Positions 51,569-60,249 of a stretch of DNA of 64,000 nucleotides are shown here, in pieces. Under the pieces are notes generated by a model. It worked only from the letters and a program-made list of their open reading frames with translations, made no database searches and was not told the origin of the DNA. This DNA is from Neomoorella sulfitireducens. Its GTDB lineage: Bacteria; Bacillota; DSM-521; Neomoorellales; Neomoorellaceae. Both the position numbers and the translations under genes were made by a program. The stretch is from contig NZ_JANRHG010000002.1 in the NCBI RefSeq assembly GCF_024733845.1, forward strand, positions 62,001 to 126,000. Direction: 5' to 3'. The first letter of the stretch is position 1. Each line of letters starts with the position of its first letter.

Positions 51569-52726
51569 TCAACGCATAGCCTTTTTACCGACATAAAGCA
51601 TCAGTAACACGGAAAACAACTGGGTTGCTACTGAAAAGGCCACAACGTATCCCGCCGAAAAATCGTAAAGCATTCCCATCAATGCACTGCCCGCGAACCA
51701 GAATATACCATAAATGGTGTTAAAAACCCCGTATGCTGTACCCCGCCGGTCAATGGGGATCATATTGGCCACGGCGGCGCGTAAGACGGATTCCTGGGCC
51801 CCCATGCCAATGCCCCAAATTACCATGCCGACCAGGACCATGGCGAATCCCCCGAAAAATACCAGGGGGGCAAACATAGAGGAAACCATGGCAGCTATAG
51901 CCAGGACGTAAATACCTATAAGGTCATACAAATACCCAAAAATCAGGGCCGCGAGGGCATCCGCCCCCATGGCGACGGCATAAAGTACGGGGATCCAATT
52001 ACTTGCTACCAGCGACCCCTTGCCTAAATGATAGGCAATCAAGGGATAATCAACATACCCTGCCGCTATGAAAGTAACTGCTACCAGGTAGAGCCAAAAT
52101 GTTCTTGGTAATCCCTTGCCCGCAGGGATGGCTTGGGTCGCTTCAAGCTCCTTTGGAGTTGGGTATAAAAGCCTGGCAACAGCAAGGACTGTAATCGCTA
52201 GGAAAGCCGGAATAAATAAGATGGCAAACCCTGTTTTATAACCGCCTCTTAAATAAAGTACTAAAGCTATAATCAGAGGACCGGCAATGGCCCCGATTTG
52301 ATCCATAGCCTCATGGAGGCCAAATCCCCATCCCCTTCCCACTTCCGAAGTAGCGTGGGAAAGCATGGCATCGCGGGCAGGAGTACGAATAGCTTTCCCC
52401 ACGCGCTCAGTAATCATCAAGATTGCTGCTAGCTGCCAGTTACCTGCCAGGGCCAAAAGGGGTACCGCAAAAAGGTTGAGAATATATCCCAGAATAGTAA
52501 TGGGCCAGTATTTCCCTGTACGGTCGCTTAAATAACCGGAAATCAACCGAACGCCGTAACCCAGCAATTCACCTAGCCCGGCAACGAACCCAACCACTGC
52601 CCCGCTGGCTCCCAGCACCGCCAGGAAAGGCCCGGTAATGCTGCGCGCCCCTTCATAGGTCATATCGGAAAAGAGGCTGACAATCCCGAGTAAGATAATA
52701 AATTTAAATACCTTTTTTTCCGCCAT
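51569..52726 (-). CDS. Major facilitator superfamily transporter
   Basis: About 385 residues with 12 predicted helices. MFS motif A appears as RLISGYLSDRTGKYW between helices 2 and 3, and IRTPARDAMLSHAT and DQIGAIAGP are typical of bacterial drug/proton antiporter-like members. The substrate is unknown. GGAGG lies 7 bases before ATG 52726, which overlaps the stop of a 38-codon frame (TGATG). Because it is in the riboswitch-3 operon, it may export something harmful under fluoride stress. Confidence 0.85.
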   Translation of the reverse strand: MAEKKVFKFIILLGIVSLFSDMTYEGARSITGPFLAVLGASGAVVGFVAGLGELLGYGVRLISGYLSDRTGKYWPITILGYILNLFAVPLLALAGNWQLAAILMITERVGKAIRTPARDAMLSHATSEVGRGWGFGLHEAMDQIGAIAGPLIIALVLYLRGGYKTGFAILFIPAFLAITVLAVARLLYPTPKELEATQAIPAGKGLPRTFWLYLVAVTFIAAGYVDYPLIAYHLGKGSLVASNWIPVLYAVAMGADALAALIFGYLYDLIGIYVLAIAAMVSSMFAPLVFFGGFAMVLVGMVIWGIGMGAQESVLRAAVANMIPIDRRGTAYGVFNTIYGIFWFAGSALMGMLYDFSAGYVVAFSVATQLFSVLLMLYVGKKAMR

Positions 52727-52842
52727 CAGTAAACCTCCGCTATTTCCATCAAGGAAATGGAGATCCCTGTCCAACCGGCCAATAAACCGCCTACTAAAGC
52801 TAAACCCAGCCACTCGGCCGCCACGAGCCACATGTTTTCCAC
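52726..52842 (-). CDS. 38-residue predicted membrane peptide, first gene of the operon
   Basis: GTG 52842, stop TGA overlapping the MFS start (TGATG). The frame gives one hydrophobic helix (WLGLALVGGLLAGWTGISISL) with a charged end. GGGGG lies about 13 bases before the GTG; ATG 52833 is an alternative. The overlap with a well-placed downstream start argues that it is translated, but I know no homologue. Confidence 0.5.
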   Translation of the reverse strand: MENMWLVAAEWLGLALVGGLLAGWTGISISLMEIAEVY

Positions 52843-52921
52843 TATAAATTCAAACCCCCTTTTTTATGCTAGACCAGGGATCGGTTTGAGCTTTCAAAAA
52901 AGCCCGTGGCAGAATAAAACA

Positions 52922-52965
52922 CTAAAAAAGCTCCTACCGATCACTGGTCGCTTTCGGTAGGAGCT
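52922..52965 (-). terminator. Terminator of fluoride riboswitch 3
   Basis: On the minus strand AGCTCCTACC (52965-52956) pairs with GGTAGGAGCT (52938-52929), followed by TTTTTT. The 5' arm is the 3' end of the aptamer. Confidence 0.88.
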
Positions 52966-53002
52966 ATTAGCTCACTGAGCATTAGGCGAGCTCCATCGCC
53001 GT
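52955..53002 (-). promoter_or_regulatory. Fluoride riboswitch (crcB motif) 3, upstream of MFS-mutS-mutS
   Basis: Minus strand GGCGATGGAGCTCGCC (53000-52985), P2 GCTC-AGT-GAGC, then TAATAGCTCCTACC closing P1 (GGAGCT/AGCTCC). All aptamer parts are present. Confidence 0.93.
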
Positions 53003-53061
53003 TTTTTAATTTCAGGTTAAAAATATGTTTTATTTTACCCCACGTGTTTCGTCTAAAGAAT

Positions 53062-53089
53062 ATTATAGCAGCCGCGTCTAATATTACAA
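53062..53089 (-). promoter_or_regulatory. Promoter of the MFS-mutS operon
   Basis: Minus strand -35 TTGTAA (53089-53084) and a perfect -10 TATAAT (53067-53062), 16-bp spacing, upstream of riboswitch 3. Confidence 0.6.
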
Positions 53090-53272
53090 GTCTTTCTTTG
53101 TACATTAAGATTAACCGGCATCAAAGCCTACCTTCTGCCAACTTCAGCTTACCCAAAAGTTTGCTTATTTCCACAGCCACCAGGGGAACAAGACTCAGGC
53201 CCAGGACTACCGCCCAGTCGCCGGTACGCAGCAAAACCGTCTCAAAGATACCACGCAAAAAAGGAATGAAGA

Positions 53273-55828
53273 CTACAGCGGCGCTTGAAGAGATATTGAG
53301 GCCAGGATAGCATATGTCAAACTGCGGTTGGTTCCCAATCCTATCGACAGGAGGGACTGTTCCATGCTCCGGACATTGAAGGAGTGAACCAGTTGCGACA
53401 GAGCCATAGTTACAAAAGCCATGGTACGGGCTTCCTCCAGGGTCCGTCCCCAGCTAAGGGCTAGCCAGTATGAAAACAGGGTTAGCAGCCCGATCATGGT
53501 CCCCTGCCAAACAATTTTTATGCCCATACCCCCGGCAAATACTCCTTCCCTAGGTTTACGAGGGGGGCGATCCATAACGCCTTTTTCCGGTGGCTCCAGG
53601 CCCAGGGCCAGGGCAGGAGGGCCGTCAGTAACCAGGTTTAACCACAGTATCTGGATAGGTGTCAGGGGACTACCCAAGCCCAGTAAAATGGCAGAAAAGA
53701 TAGCAACAATCTCACCGGTGTTGCAGGAAAGGAGATACTGGATAGACTTGCGAATATTGTCGTAGATGGTTCTCCCTTCTTCAACCGCATTGATGATGGT
53801 GGCAAAATTATCGTCTAACAATACCATATCTGAGGCTTCTTTGGCCACCTCGGTACCGGTAATCCCCATAGCAGCACCAATATCGGCCCGTTTGAGGGCC
53901 GGGGCGTCATTAACGCCATCGCCGGTCATGGCCACAACATGTTTGTGTTCCTTTAGGGCTGCTACGATGCGGAGTTTATCCTCAGGGGATACCCTGGCGT
54001 AGACGGTGACGCGGTTTACCACCTCTTTCAGTTGTTGGTCGTCCATCTGGTCCAGTTGCGCACCGGTCAGGACGTCGTCACCCTGCTGCCAGATACCCAG
54101 TTCTTTCGCGATGGCCATGGCTGTTTCCTGGTGGTCACCGGTGATCATTACCGTCCGGATACCTGCCCGGCGGCTGACAGCCACCGCTTCCTTGACCTCG
54201 GGACGCGGTGGATCCTGCATGGCATAAAAACCGACAAAGGTAAGGTCCTGCTCGGCGATATCCGGTGAGAGGCCAGCCGGAATTTCAGGCCACCGGCGGA
54301 CAGCCAGGGCCAGTACGCGTTGCCCCTGGGACGCCAACTGAGAGTTAATTTGCAAAAGCCGGGTACGCATTTCAGCAGTTAGAGGTTCAATTCCTTGCCT
54401 GGTCATTACTCTGGTAGAGCGGGCCAGCAATAGATCGGGGGCTCCCTTGGTAAAGGATTGAATTGAGCCATCTATATGGTGAAAGGTGGTCATCATTTTA
54501 CGGGCGGAATCAAAAGGGATTTCGGCCAGCCGGGGGTAGGTCTTCTCTACCTTCTCCTTTATCAAACCTGATTTGGCTGCTACCACTACCAGGGCTCCCT
54601 CCGTTGGATCGCCGATTATGCGGTATCCCCTCTCTGTTGCCTCTAACCTGGCGTCATTATTTAACAATCCGCCCAGGAGCATTAATTGCAGGTTACGATC
54701 AGTTAAAGGAGCTATTTCATTCCCCTGCTGGTTCAGGAACCGGCCGTCAGTCTGGTAACCATTACCAGTTACCTGCAGGAAGTTACCGGCTGTATAAATT
54801 CGGGTAACAGTCATTTCATTTTTGGTAAGGGTACCCGTCTTGTCAGAACAAATAACAGTTGCCGTGCCCAGGGTTTCAACCGCCGGCAGTTTTCTAATAA
54901 CAGCCTGCCGCCGGCTCATCCTGGTAACCCCCAGGGCAAGTACAATGGTCACTACGGCGGGCAGGCCTTCCGGAACTGCTGCTACTGCCAGGCTGATAGC
55001 AGTCATAAACATTTCCAGAACATCTTCGCCCCGCCATAACCCGGTGACAAACACCAGGGCCACAATTATTCCTGCAGCCATTCCCAAAAATTTACCAAGT
55101 TCAGTCAAGCGCCGTTGCAACGGTGTAGGTTCCAGCGGCGTTTCCTGAAGCAGCTGCGCGATACGGCCCAGTTGGGTGTTCATCCCTGTTTCCACCACCA
55201 GGGCCTTACCGCGTCCGCTGGTAATAATAGTACCCATAAAGAGCATGTTTTTCCGATCGCCCACCAGGACTTCACCGGCCGCTATCATGGCAGGGTCCTT
55301 TTCTACCGGTACCGACTCGCCCGTTAAGGCGGCTTCGTTTGCCCGTAGGGAAGCTGCCTCGATCAGCCTGGCATCAGCCGGTACAGAATCTCCTGCATCT
55401 AATAATACTATATCACCAGGGACCAGTTCGCCTGCGTCAACCTGCGTTACCATTCCATTCCGGACAACTTTGGCTGCAGGTTTGGTCATCTCCTTTAAAG
55501 CTTTAAGGGCCTGCTCAGCCTTATTCTCTTGATACACGCCCAGAACGGCATTCAACACTACGATCACAAGGATAACAATAGAATCTTCCCATTCGCCCAG
55601 TATACCAGAGATGATCGCCGCTCCTATCAGGATTAAAACCAGAATTTCCTTTAGCTGCCCTATAAACATGGAAAAAATGCTGCGTGGGGGCGGCTCCTTT
55701 AAAACATTGGGGCCGTAGATCTTTAATCGTTCGTTAGCCTCCTCTTGATTCAGCCCCTGATGCAGGTCTGAATTGAGTTCCCGGCAGACCTGCTGGATCT
55801 CCATGGCATACCATTTCTTCTCTGGCAA
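53273..55828 (-). CDS. P-type cation-transporting ATPase (P2A type), C-terminus frameshifted
   Basis: About 851 residues. Cation-ATPase N-terminal domain, actuator loop with LTGES, phosphorylation site SDKTGTLTKNEM, TGDGVNDAPALKRADIG hinge and membrane helices, as in Ca2+/Mn2+ P2A pumps. TTG 55828 has GGAGGAGG upstream. The frame ends at 53273 in LQAPL; adding one base there continues for about 50 residues (VVFIPFLRGIFETVLL...VAVEISKLLGKLKLAEG) to a stop at 53121, so the last two helices are lost by a frameshift. The Mn2+ riboswitch upstream suggests manganese export. Confidence 0.9.
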   Translation of the reverse strand: MPEKKWYAMEIQQVCRELNSDLHQGLNQEEANERLKIYGPNVLKEPPPRSIFSMFIGQLKEILVLILIGAAIISGILGEWEDSIVILVIVVLNAVLGVYQENKAEQALKALKEMTKPAAKVVRNGMVTQVDAGELVPGDIVLLDAGDSVPADARLIEAASLRANEAALTGESVPVEKDPAMIAAGEVLVGDRKNMLFMGTIITSGRGKALVVETGMNTQLGRIAQLLQETPLEPTPLQRRLTELGKFLGMAAGIIVALVFVTGLWRGEDVLEMFMTAISLAVAAVPEGLPAVVTIVLALGVTRMSRRQAVIRKLPAVETLGTATVICSDKTGTLTKNEMTVTRIYTAGNFLQVTGNGYQTDGRFLNQQGNEIAPLTDRNLQLMLLGGLLNNDARLEATERGYRIIGDPTEGALVVVAAKSGLIKEKVEKTYPRLAEIPFDSARKMMTTFHHIDGSIQSFTKGAPDLLLARSTRVMTRQGIEPLTAEMRTRLLQINSQLASQGQRVLALAVRRWPEIPAGLSPDIAEQDLTFVGFYAMQDPPRPEVKEAVAVSRRAGIRTVMITGDHQETAMAIAKELGIWQQGDDVLTGAQLDQMDDQQLKEVVNRVTVYARVSPEDKLRIVAALKEHKHVVAMTGDGVNDAPALKRADIGAAMGITGTEVAKEASDMVLLDDNFATIINAVEEGRTIYDNIRKSIQYLLSCNTGEIVAIFSAILLGLGSPLTPIQILWLNLVTDGPPALALGLEPPEKGVMDRPPRKPREGVFAGGMGIKIVWQGTMIGLLTLFSYWLALSWGRTLEEARTMAFVTMALSQLVHSFNVRSMEQSLLSIGLGTNRSLTYAILASISLQAPL

Positions 55829-55904
55829 ATTATAATCCTCCTCCCGGTTTGTGTTGAGCTTTAACATTACCATCACCCATAACCCGTTAGAAAATGTAAA
55901 ATAA

Positions 55905-55945
55905 AAGACCTTTGTCCAGTGCAAAAAGCACCAAACAAAGGTCTT
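55905..55945 (-). terminator. Terminator of the yybP-ykoY riboswitch
   Basis: An 11-bp stem (55905-55915 with 55935-55945) followed on the minus strand by TTATTTT. The 5' arm includes the 3' strand of the aptamer's P1, so ligand binding and termination exclude each other. Confidence 0.85.
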
Positions 55946-56045
55946 GCTCCCAAGTTAGCTCCTGGGACCAGGGCGGCTCTTACAGATGCGTACTGTCGCC
56001 CTGGTCAACAGGCTAAAAAGCCTACGAGCTACTCCCCTTTGATTT
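55936..56045 (-). promoter_or_regulatory. Manganese-sensing yybP-ykoY riboswitch
   Basis: On the minus strand AAAGGGGAGTAGC opens the aptamer, a four-way junction follows (GGCTTTTTAGCC, GACCAGGGCGA...GCCCTGGTC) and GAGCAAGACCTTTG closes it by pairing with AAAGG. These are the defining parts of yybP-ykoY RNAs, which turn on exporters when Mn2+ is high. Confidence 0.88.
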
Positions 56046-56051
56046 AGTTAA

Positions 56052-56080
56052 ATTTTATACGAGAAAAACCTTGGTGTCAA
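56052..56080 (-). promoter_or_regulatory. Promoter of the P-type ATPase transcript
   Basis: Minus strand -35 TTGACA (56080-56075) and -10 TAAAAT (56057-56052), 17-bp spacing, just before the riboswitch. Confidence 0.6.
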
Positions 56081-56138
56081 CTTCGGATTAAGCTAAATCA
56101 GCTTTTCTCCAGAAATTATCTTCCCCTTTTCCCCTTAT

Positions 56139-57533
56139 CTAAAGTCCTGCAAGACTTACCAGGAAAGGAACGGCAACGGCTGTCAGGATAATAAGAAACA
56201 GTGTTGGCAACCACCCGGCCTTGAATAAATCCGTCGATGTATGGTATCCCTTGCTGTAAGTAATCAGCAACACCATATCTATTGGCAGTAAAAAAGTTAT
56301 ACTGGCCCATACAACTACTATAATTGCCATAACTACCGGGTTGACCCCTATGCTTAATGCCAGGGCGGCCATGGGAGGAACCGCCATTCCCACAATCGCG
56401 GGTCCGGCCGGCACCAGGAGGTGGAGTAATGCCATTATAGCCGAAGCCATTAGAAGTACTACGAAAGGATGCCATTGCTGGGCACCGGCCAGGGCATTGT
56501 TTACTACCCAGGTCGCGCCGCCGGATTTCAAGATGCCGGCAGTCACAGCCTGGATGCCTCCTATCATAAGGATTAAATCCCACCCGGCGTCCCGGTTGAA
56601 TTCCTGCCAGGTTAGTAAATCCATCCCGGGCAGGAACATTACTATAAGGCCGCATATGGCAACCAGGGTAGTATCAAAAACCGGGTACCAGGTGCTGGCT
56701 ATCCACAAAATAAACATCGCTGTAATAATAATAACTGCTTTCTTCTCTTCCATTGAAAAAGGACCCGTACTCGCAAATGTTTCATTGAAAGCAGCCATCG
56801 TTTGCGGGTTGACAGTCTCCGGCTTAAAGACCCTGATAATCCAGAGCCAGCAAAACAATACAGTGAGCAAACTAAGAGGAACACCGACGATCATCCATTG
56901 CAGGAAGGTAATCTTGATATGGATGGCTTCTTCTAAAAGATATATAGCCATAATGTTGTTCGGTGTCCCGGCGGGTGTCATAAGACCTCCCACTGCCGCG
57001 GCAAAGGGAACGCCTATCATTGTCGCCTTGACCAGGTTTGACTTATACATATCGGGTACACTTTTCTGAAGTGCGGAAATGGCAATTGCTGCAACCAGAG
57101 CTGTTGTCGGGACATTTGATAGAACTGAGGACAAAACGGCAGTAGCCATCATAAACCCCAGAACTATCTTCTTAGAATCACCCCTGGCAAAGCGAAAAAG
57201 TGTCGCAGTTAAACGATTGGCAAGGGGCGTTTTCATAATTATGGTTGTCAGGGCGAAAGTGGCGATTAGAAAAAAGATCGTAGGGCTTACGAAATCCTTG
57301 AAGACATCGGCCAGTTTTGGGGTAACCCCGTATAAAGGTAATAAGATCATTAGTAATAAGGCTGTAACGGCGATCGGAAATACATCCGTTATCCACAGAA
57401 CGATGCCGCCCAGCAAAATTCCGAATGCGTTTTTACCGGCAGCGCTCATCCCGGCTGGCGGCGACAAGAAAAACGTAAGCAAAAATATTGATATTCCTAT
57501 CAGGAGACCAATAATTCTTTTCCTGTTACTCAT
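56139..57533 (-). CDS. DASS/SLC13-family anion symporter
   Basis: 464 residues, 11 or 12 membrane helices. Two SNT-like elements (SNVPTTALVAAIAI and GGLMTPAGTPNNIMA) and the C-terminal VPAGPAIVGMAVPPMAALA are typical of divalent anion:Na+ symporters that carry succinate, malate, sulfate or similar. Next to acyl-CoA metabolism genes it may import a dicarboxylate or hydroxy acid such as succinate or 4-hydroxybutyrate; inference only. It lies about 85 bp after the CoA-transferase genes, beyond their terminator. Confidence 0.87.
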   Translation of the reverse strand: MSNRKRIIGLLIGISIFLLTFFLSPPAGMSAAGKNAFGILLGGIVLWITDVFPIAVTALLLMILLPLYGVTPKLADVFKDFVSPTIFFLIATFALTTIIMKTPLANRLTATLFRFARGDSKKIVLGFMMATAVLSSVLSNVPTTALVAAIAISALQKSVPDMYKSNLVKATMIGVPFAAAVGGLMTPAGTPNNIMAIYLLEEAIHIKITFLQWMIVGVPLSLLTVLFCWLWIIRVFKPETVNPQTMAAFNETFASTGPFSMEEKKAVIIITAMFILWIASTWYPVFDTTLVAICGLIVMFLPGMDLLTWQEFNRDAGWDLILMIGGIQAVTAGILKSGGATWVVNNALAGAQQWHPFVVLLMASAIMALLHLLVPAGPAIVGMAVPPMAALALSIGVNPVVMAIIVVVWASITFLLPIDMVLLITYSKGYHTSTDLFKAGWLPTLFLIILTAVAVPFLVSLAGL

Positions 57534-57573
57534 TTACTAGACCACCTTTTTTATATACGTCCTTAAAATTAAA

Positions 57574-57595
57574 TAAAGCAGCCCTCCAGGGCTGC
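57574..57595 (-). terminator. Terminator after the CoA-transferase genes
   Basis: A perfect 7-bp stem (GCAGCCC 57578-57584 with 57589-57595) and a T-rich tract on the minus strand. It separates the fermentation cluster from the transporter gene. Confidence 0.8.
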
Positions 57596-57618
57596 CGTTA
57601 ATGGATTTTTACCTTATA

Positions 57619-58293
57619 TTAAGGTTCTATATCCATAGTAGTAATTTTTTCGGCAAACAGCAACCTGGCCCCGGTACGCCTTTGAACTTCTTCTACAGTA
57701 GTGTTTGAGGCAATTTCTTTAAGAAGCAAGCCTTCAGGAGTAACCTCAATTACCGCCAGTTCCGTAACTATGAGGTTTACCTCGCCTGCGGCAGTAAGAG
57801 GTAGTGAACAGCGCTCGACAATTTTAGGACTGCCGTCTTTAAGGTTATGCTCGGTGGCCACAATTACTCTTCTGGCTCCTACCGTCAGGTCCATGGCACC
57901 GCCCATACCCGGCACCAGCTTGCCCGGGATCATCCAGTTGGCAAGATTACCTCTTTCATCAACCTCCAGGGCGCCAAGAACAGTAACATCAATATGCCCG
58001 CCCCTGATCATCCCGAAAGAAGTAGCGCTGTCAAAACACGCCCCCCCGGGAAGAATAGTTACCGGCCTGCCCCCGGCATCAACTATATCCCTGTCCTCTT
58101 TCCCTTCTTCAGGCGCCGGGCCCATCCCGATCAGGCCGTTTTCCGATTGTAACCAGACTTTTATCCCGGAAGGAATATAATTGGCTACCAGGGTTGGCAA
58201 CCCTATACCAAGATTAACGACATCCCCGTCTTTTAGTTCACGGGCAACCCTTTTAGCTATAATGGCTTTGTTGTCATTGGCCATATAACCCAC
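57619..58293 (-). CDS. CoA-transferase family I, subunit B (3-oxoacid/acetoacetate type)
   Basis: 224 residues. The catalytic Glu is in LQSENGLIGMGP (E51), and the GIGLPTLVANYIP, GMGGAMDLTVGARRVIV and VTELAVIEVTPEGLLL elements fit AtoA/ScoB. With subunit A it moves CoA between acids such as acetoacetate or butyrate and acetyl-CoA or succinyl-CoA. The start at 58293 is 13 bp past the subunit A stop. Confidence 0.92.
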   Translation of the reverse strand: MGYMANDNKAIIAKRVARELKDGDVVNLGIGLPTLVANYIPSGIKVWLQSENGLIGMGPAPEEGKEDRDIVDAGGRPVTILPGGACFDSATSFGMIRGGHIDVTVLGALEVDERGNLANWMIPGKLVPGMGGAMDLTVGARRVIVATEHNLKDGSPKIVERCSLPLTAAGEVNLIVTELAVIEVTPEGLLLKEIASNTTVEEVQRRTGARLLFAEKITTMDIEP

Positions 58294-58305
58294 CCCCCAT
58301 GATGT

Positions 58306-58965
58306 TTAGCTTCTTTGTACCAATAAGTCCACAAAAATTCCCGGCGTAATAATTTCATCCGGGTCAAGTTCCCCGATTTCAACAATTTCTTCTACTTCAG
58401 CGATTACCAGCCCGGCAGCCATGGCCATAATCGGGTTAAAGTTCCGCGCCGCCCGCCTGTACGTTAAGTTGCCCGCTTTATCGGCTTTGTAGGCTTTGAG
58501 TAGGGCTATATCCGCCTTGATGGGCAATTCCAGCAGGTACTGGTGCCCGTTGATTGCGATAACGCTTTTATTTTTTTCTACTTCAGTACCTACACCCGTA
58601 GGCGTCAATATGCCCCCCAACCCCACACCGGCCGCACGAATCTGTTCTGCCAGGGTACCCTGGGGAACAAGGGTAACTTCCAGCTCACCACTGGTCATCA
58701 ACCTGCCCGTGACAGGATTGGTGCCAATATGGGAAGCAATTACTTTTTTAAGGCATCCTGCATCTACGAGTTTGCCGTTGCCCTTCCCCGGAAAGCATGT
58801 GTCATTGGATATGAGCACCAGATCACGGGCTCCTTTTTCTACCAGGGCATCTATAAGGCTTTCCGGTGTCCCTGCCCCCATAAAACCGCCGACCATCACG
58901 GACATGCCATCCTTAATGTTTGCTACTGCTTCTTTTGCTGTCATTATTTTAGGCATATAATCCAC
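58306..58965 (-). CDS. CoA-transferase family I, subunit A
   Basis: 219 residues. DGMSVMVGGFMGAGTPESLIDALV (CoA-binding GGF-G-G motif, about 19-42), ASHIGTNP, and LPIKADIALLKAYKADKAGNLTYRRAARNFNPIMAMAA, as in AtoD/ScoA. Partner of the subunit B gene downstream. Confidence 0.92.
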   Translation of the reverse strand: MDYMPKIMTAKEAVANIKDGMSVMVGGFMGAGTPESLIDALVEKGARDLVLISNDTCFPGKGNGKLVDAGCLKKVIASHIGTNPVTGRLMTSGELEVTLVPQGTLAEQIRAAGVGLGGILTPTGVGTEVEKNKSVIAINGHQYLLELPIKADIALLKAYKADKAGNLTYRRAARNFNPIMAMAAGLVIAEVEEIVEIGELDPDEIITPGIFVDLLVQRS

Positions 58966-59023
58966 CTCCAGACATGTCTTCTATTGTAAATTCAGACCCG
59001 GTTCCTGTGGTACTGCCAGGGGA

Positions 59024-60205
59024 TTAGATTTTTTCTATAACGGCGGTAACTCCCATTCCCCCTCCTACGCAAAGGGTTGCCAGGCCATAGCGGCTTGCGC
59101 GCTTCTGCATCTCGTGCAGGAGGGTTACCAGGATGCGGGTCCCGCTGGCACCTATGGGGTGTCCCAGGGCTATAGCTCCTCCGTTGACGTTGGTCCTGTT
59201 CATGTCCAGTCCCAGTTCCCTGGCTACTGCCAGGCACTGGGCCGCAAAAGCCTCATTGGCTTCTACCAGGTCAATATCGGCCAGGGTTAAACCGGCAATT
59301 TTCAAGGCCTTGCGGGTGGCTTCTACGGGCCCGATGCCCATGATGCTGGGGTCCACACCGGCAACACCCCAGCCACGCACCAGGGCAAGGGGTTTCAGGC
59401 CCAGGCTTTCCGCTTTCCAGGCGGAGCACAATACTACTGCTGCGGCAGCATCGTTAATACCCGAGGCGTTCCCGGCAGTGACTGTCCCGTCCTTTTTGAA
59501 TGAAGGCCGCAGTTTTGCCAGGGATTCTATGGTGCTCCCAAAACGGGGATGCTCGTCCTGGTCAAATATAAGCTCTTCTCCTTTTGGCCGTGGTATGGTA
59601 ACCGGTACGATCTCTTCACGGAAACGTCCTTCTTTAATCGCTTTTTCAGCCCTTCTCTGGCTTTCCAGGGCAAATATATCCTGTTCTTCCCTGCTGATGT
59701 TGTATTTTTCGGCCAGGTTCTCGGCAGTAATTCCCATATGGTAATTGTTAAAAGCGTCCCACAGGCCATCCTTGATCATGAGATCCACAACTTGCTGGTC
59801 ACCCATTCGCATGCCCCATCGTCCCCCGGGCAGGGCGTAGGGTGCCTGGGACATGTTCTCCATACCCCCGGCAACAACAACATCGGCTTCGCCGCCGGCA
59901 ATAAGGCTGGCTCCCATGGTTATCGCCCGCAGGCCGGAACCGCATACAATATTTACAGTCATGGCCGGGACCTCAACACCCAGGCCCGCTTTTAAGGTCG
60001 CCTGCCTGGCCGGGTTCTGGCCCTGGCCTGCCTGCAGTACGTTGCCCATAATCACTTCGTCAACCTGTGCCGGTTCAATCTTCGCCCGCTGCAAAGCCTC
60101 CTTAATTACCACGGCTCCCAGTTCGTAGGCCGGTATGTCTTTTAATGTACCCCCGAAACGGCCTATGGCTGTGCGTACGGCGCTTAAAATAACTACTTCG
60201 GTCAT
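59024..60205 (-). CDS. Acetyl-CoA C-acetyltransferase (thiolase)
   Basis: 393 residues. Active-site Cys88 in [14 protein letters not shown], the His in [11 protein letters not shown] and the second Cys in [10 protein letters not shown]. It condenses two acetyl-CoA to acetoacetyl-CoA or cleaves it. With the CoA-transferase and the dehydratase it completes a route between 4-hydroxybutyrate or crotonyl-CoA and acetyl-CoA; the missing crotonase and 3-hydroxybutyryl-CoA dehydrogenase would be elsewhere. Confidence 0.93.
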   Translation of the reverse strand: MTEVVILSAVRTAIGRFGGTLKDIPAYELGAVVIKEALQRAKIEPAQVDEVIMGNVLQAGQGQNPARQATLKAGLGVEVPAMTVNIVCGSGLRAITMGASLIAGGEADVVVAGGMENMSQAPYALPGGRWGMRMGDQQVVDLMIKDGLWDAFNNYHMGITAENLAEKYNISREEQDIFALESQRRAEKAIKEGRFREEIVPVTIPRPKGEELIFDQDEHPRFGSTIESLAKLRPSFKKDGTVTAGNASGINDAAAAVVLCSAWKAESLGLKPLALVRGWGVAGVDPSIMGIGPVEATRKALKIAGLTLADIDLVEANEAFAAQCLAVARELGLDMNRTNVNGGAIALGHPIGASGTRILVTLLHEMQKRASRYGLATLCVGGGMGVTAVIEKI

Positions 60206-60249
60206 ATGCCTTAAAACACTCCCTTAATTTTGTTGAGCCGGCTTTGCTG

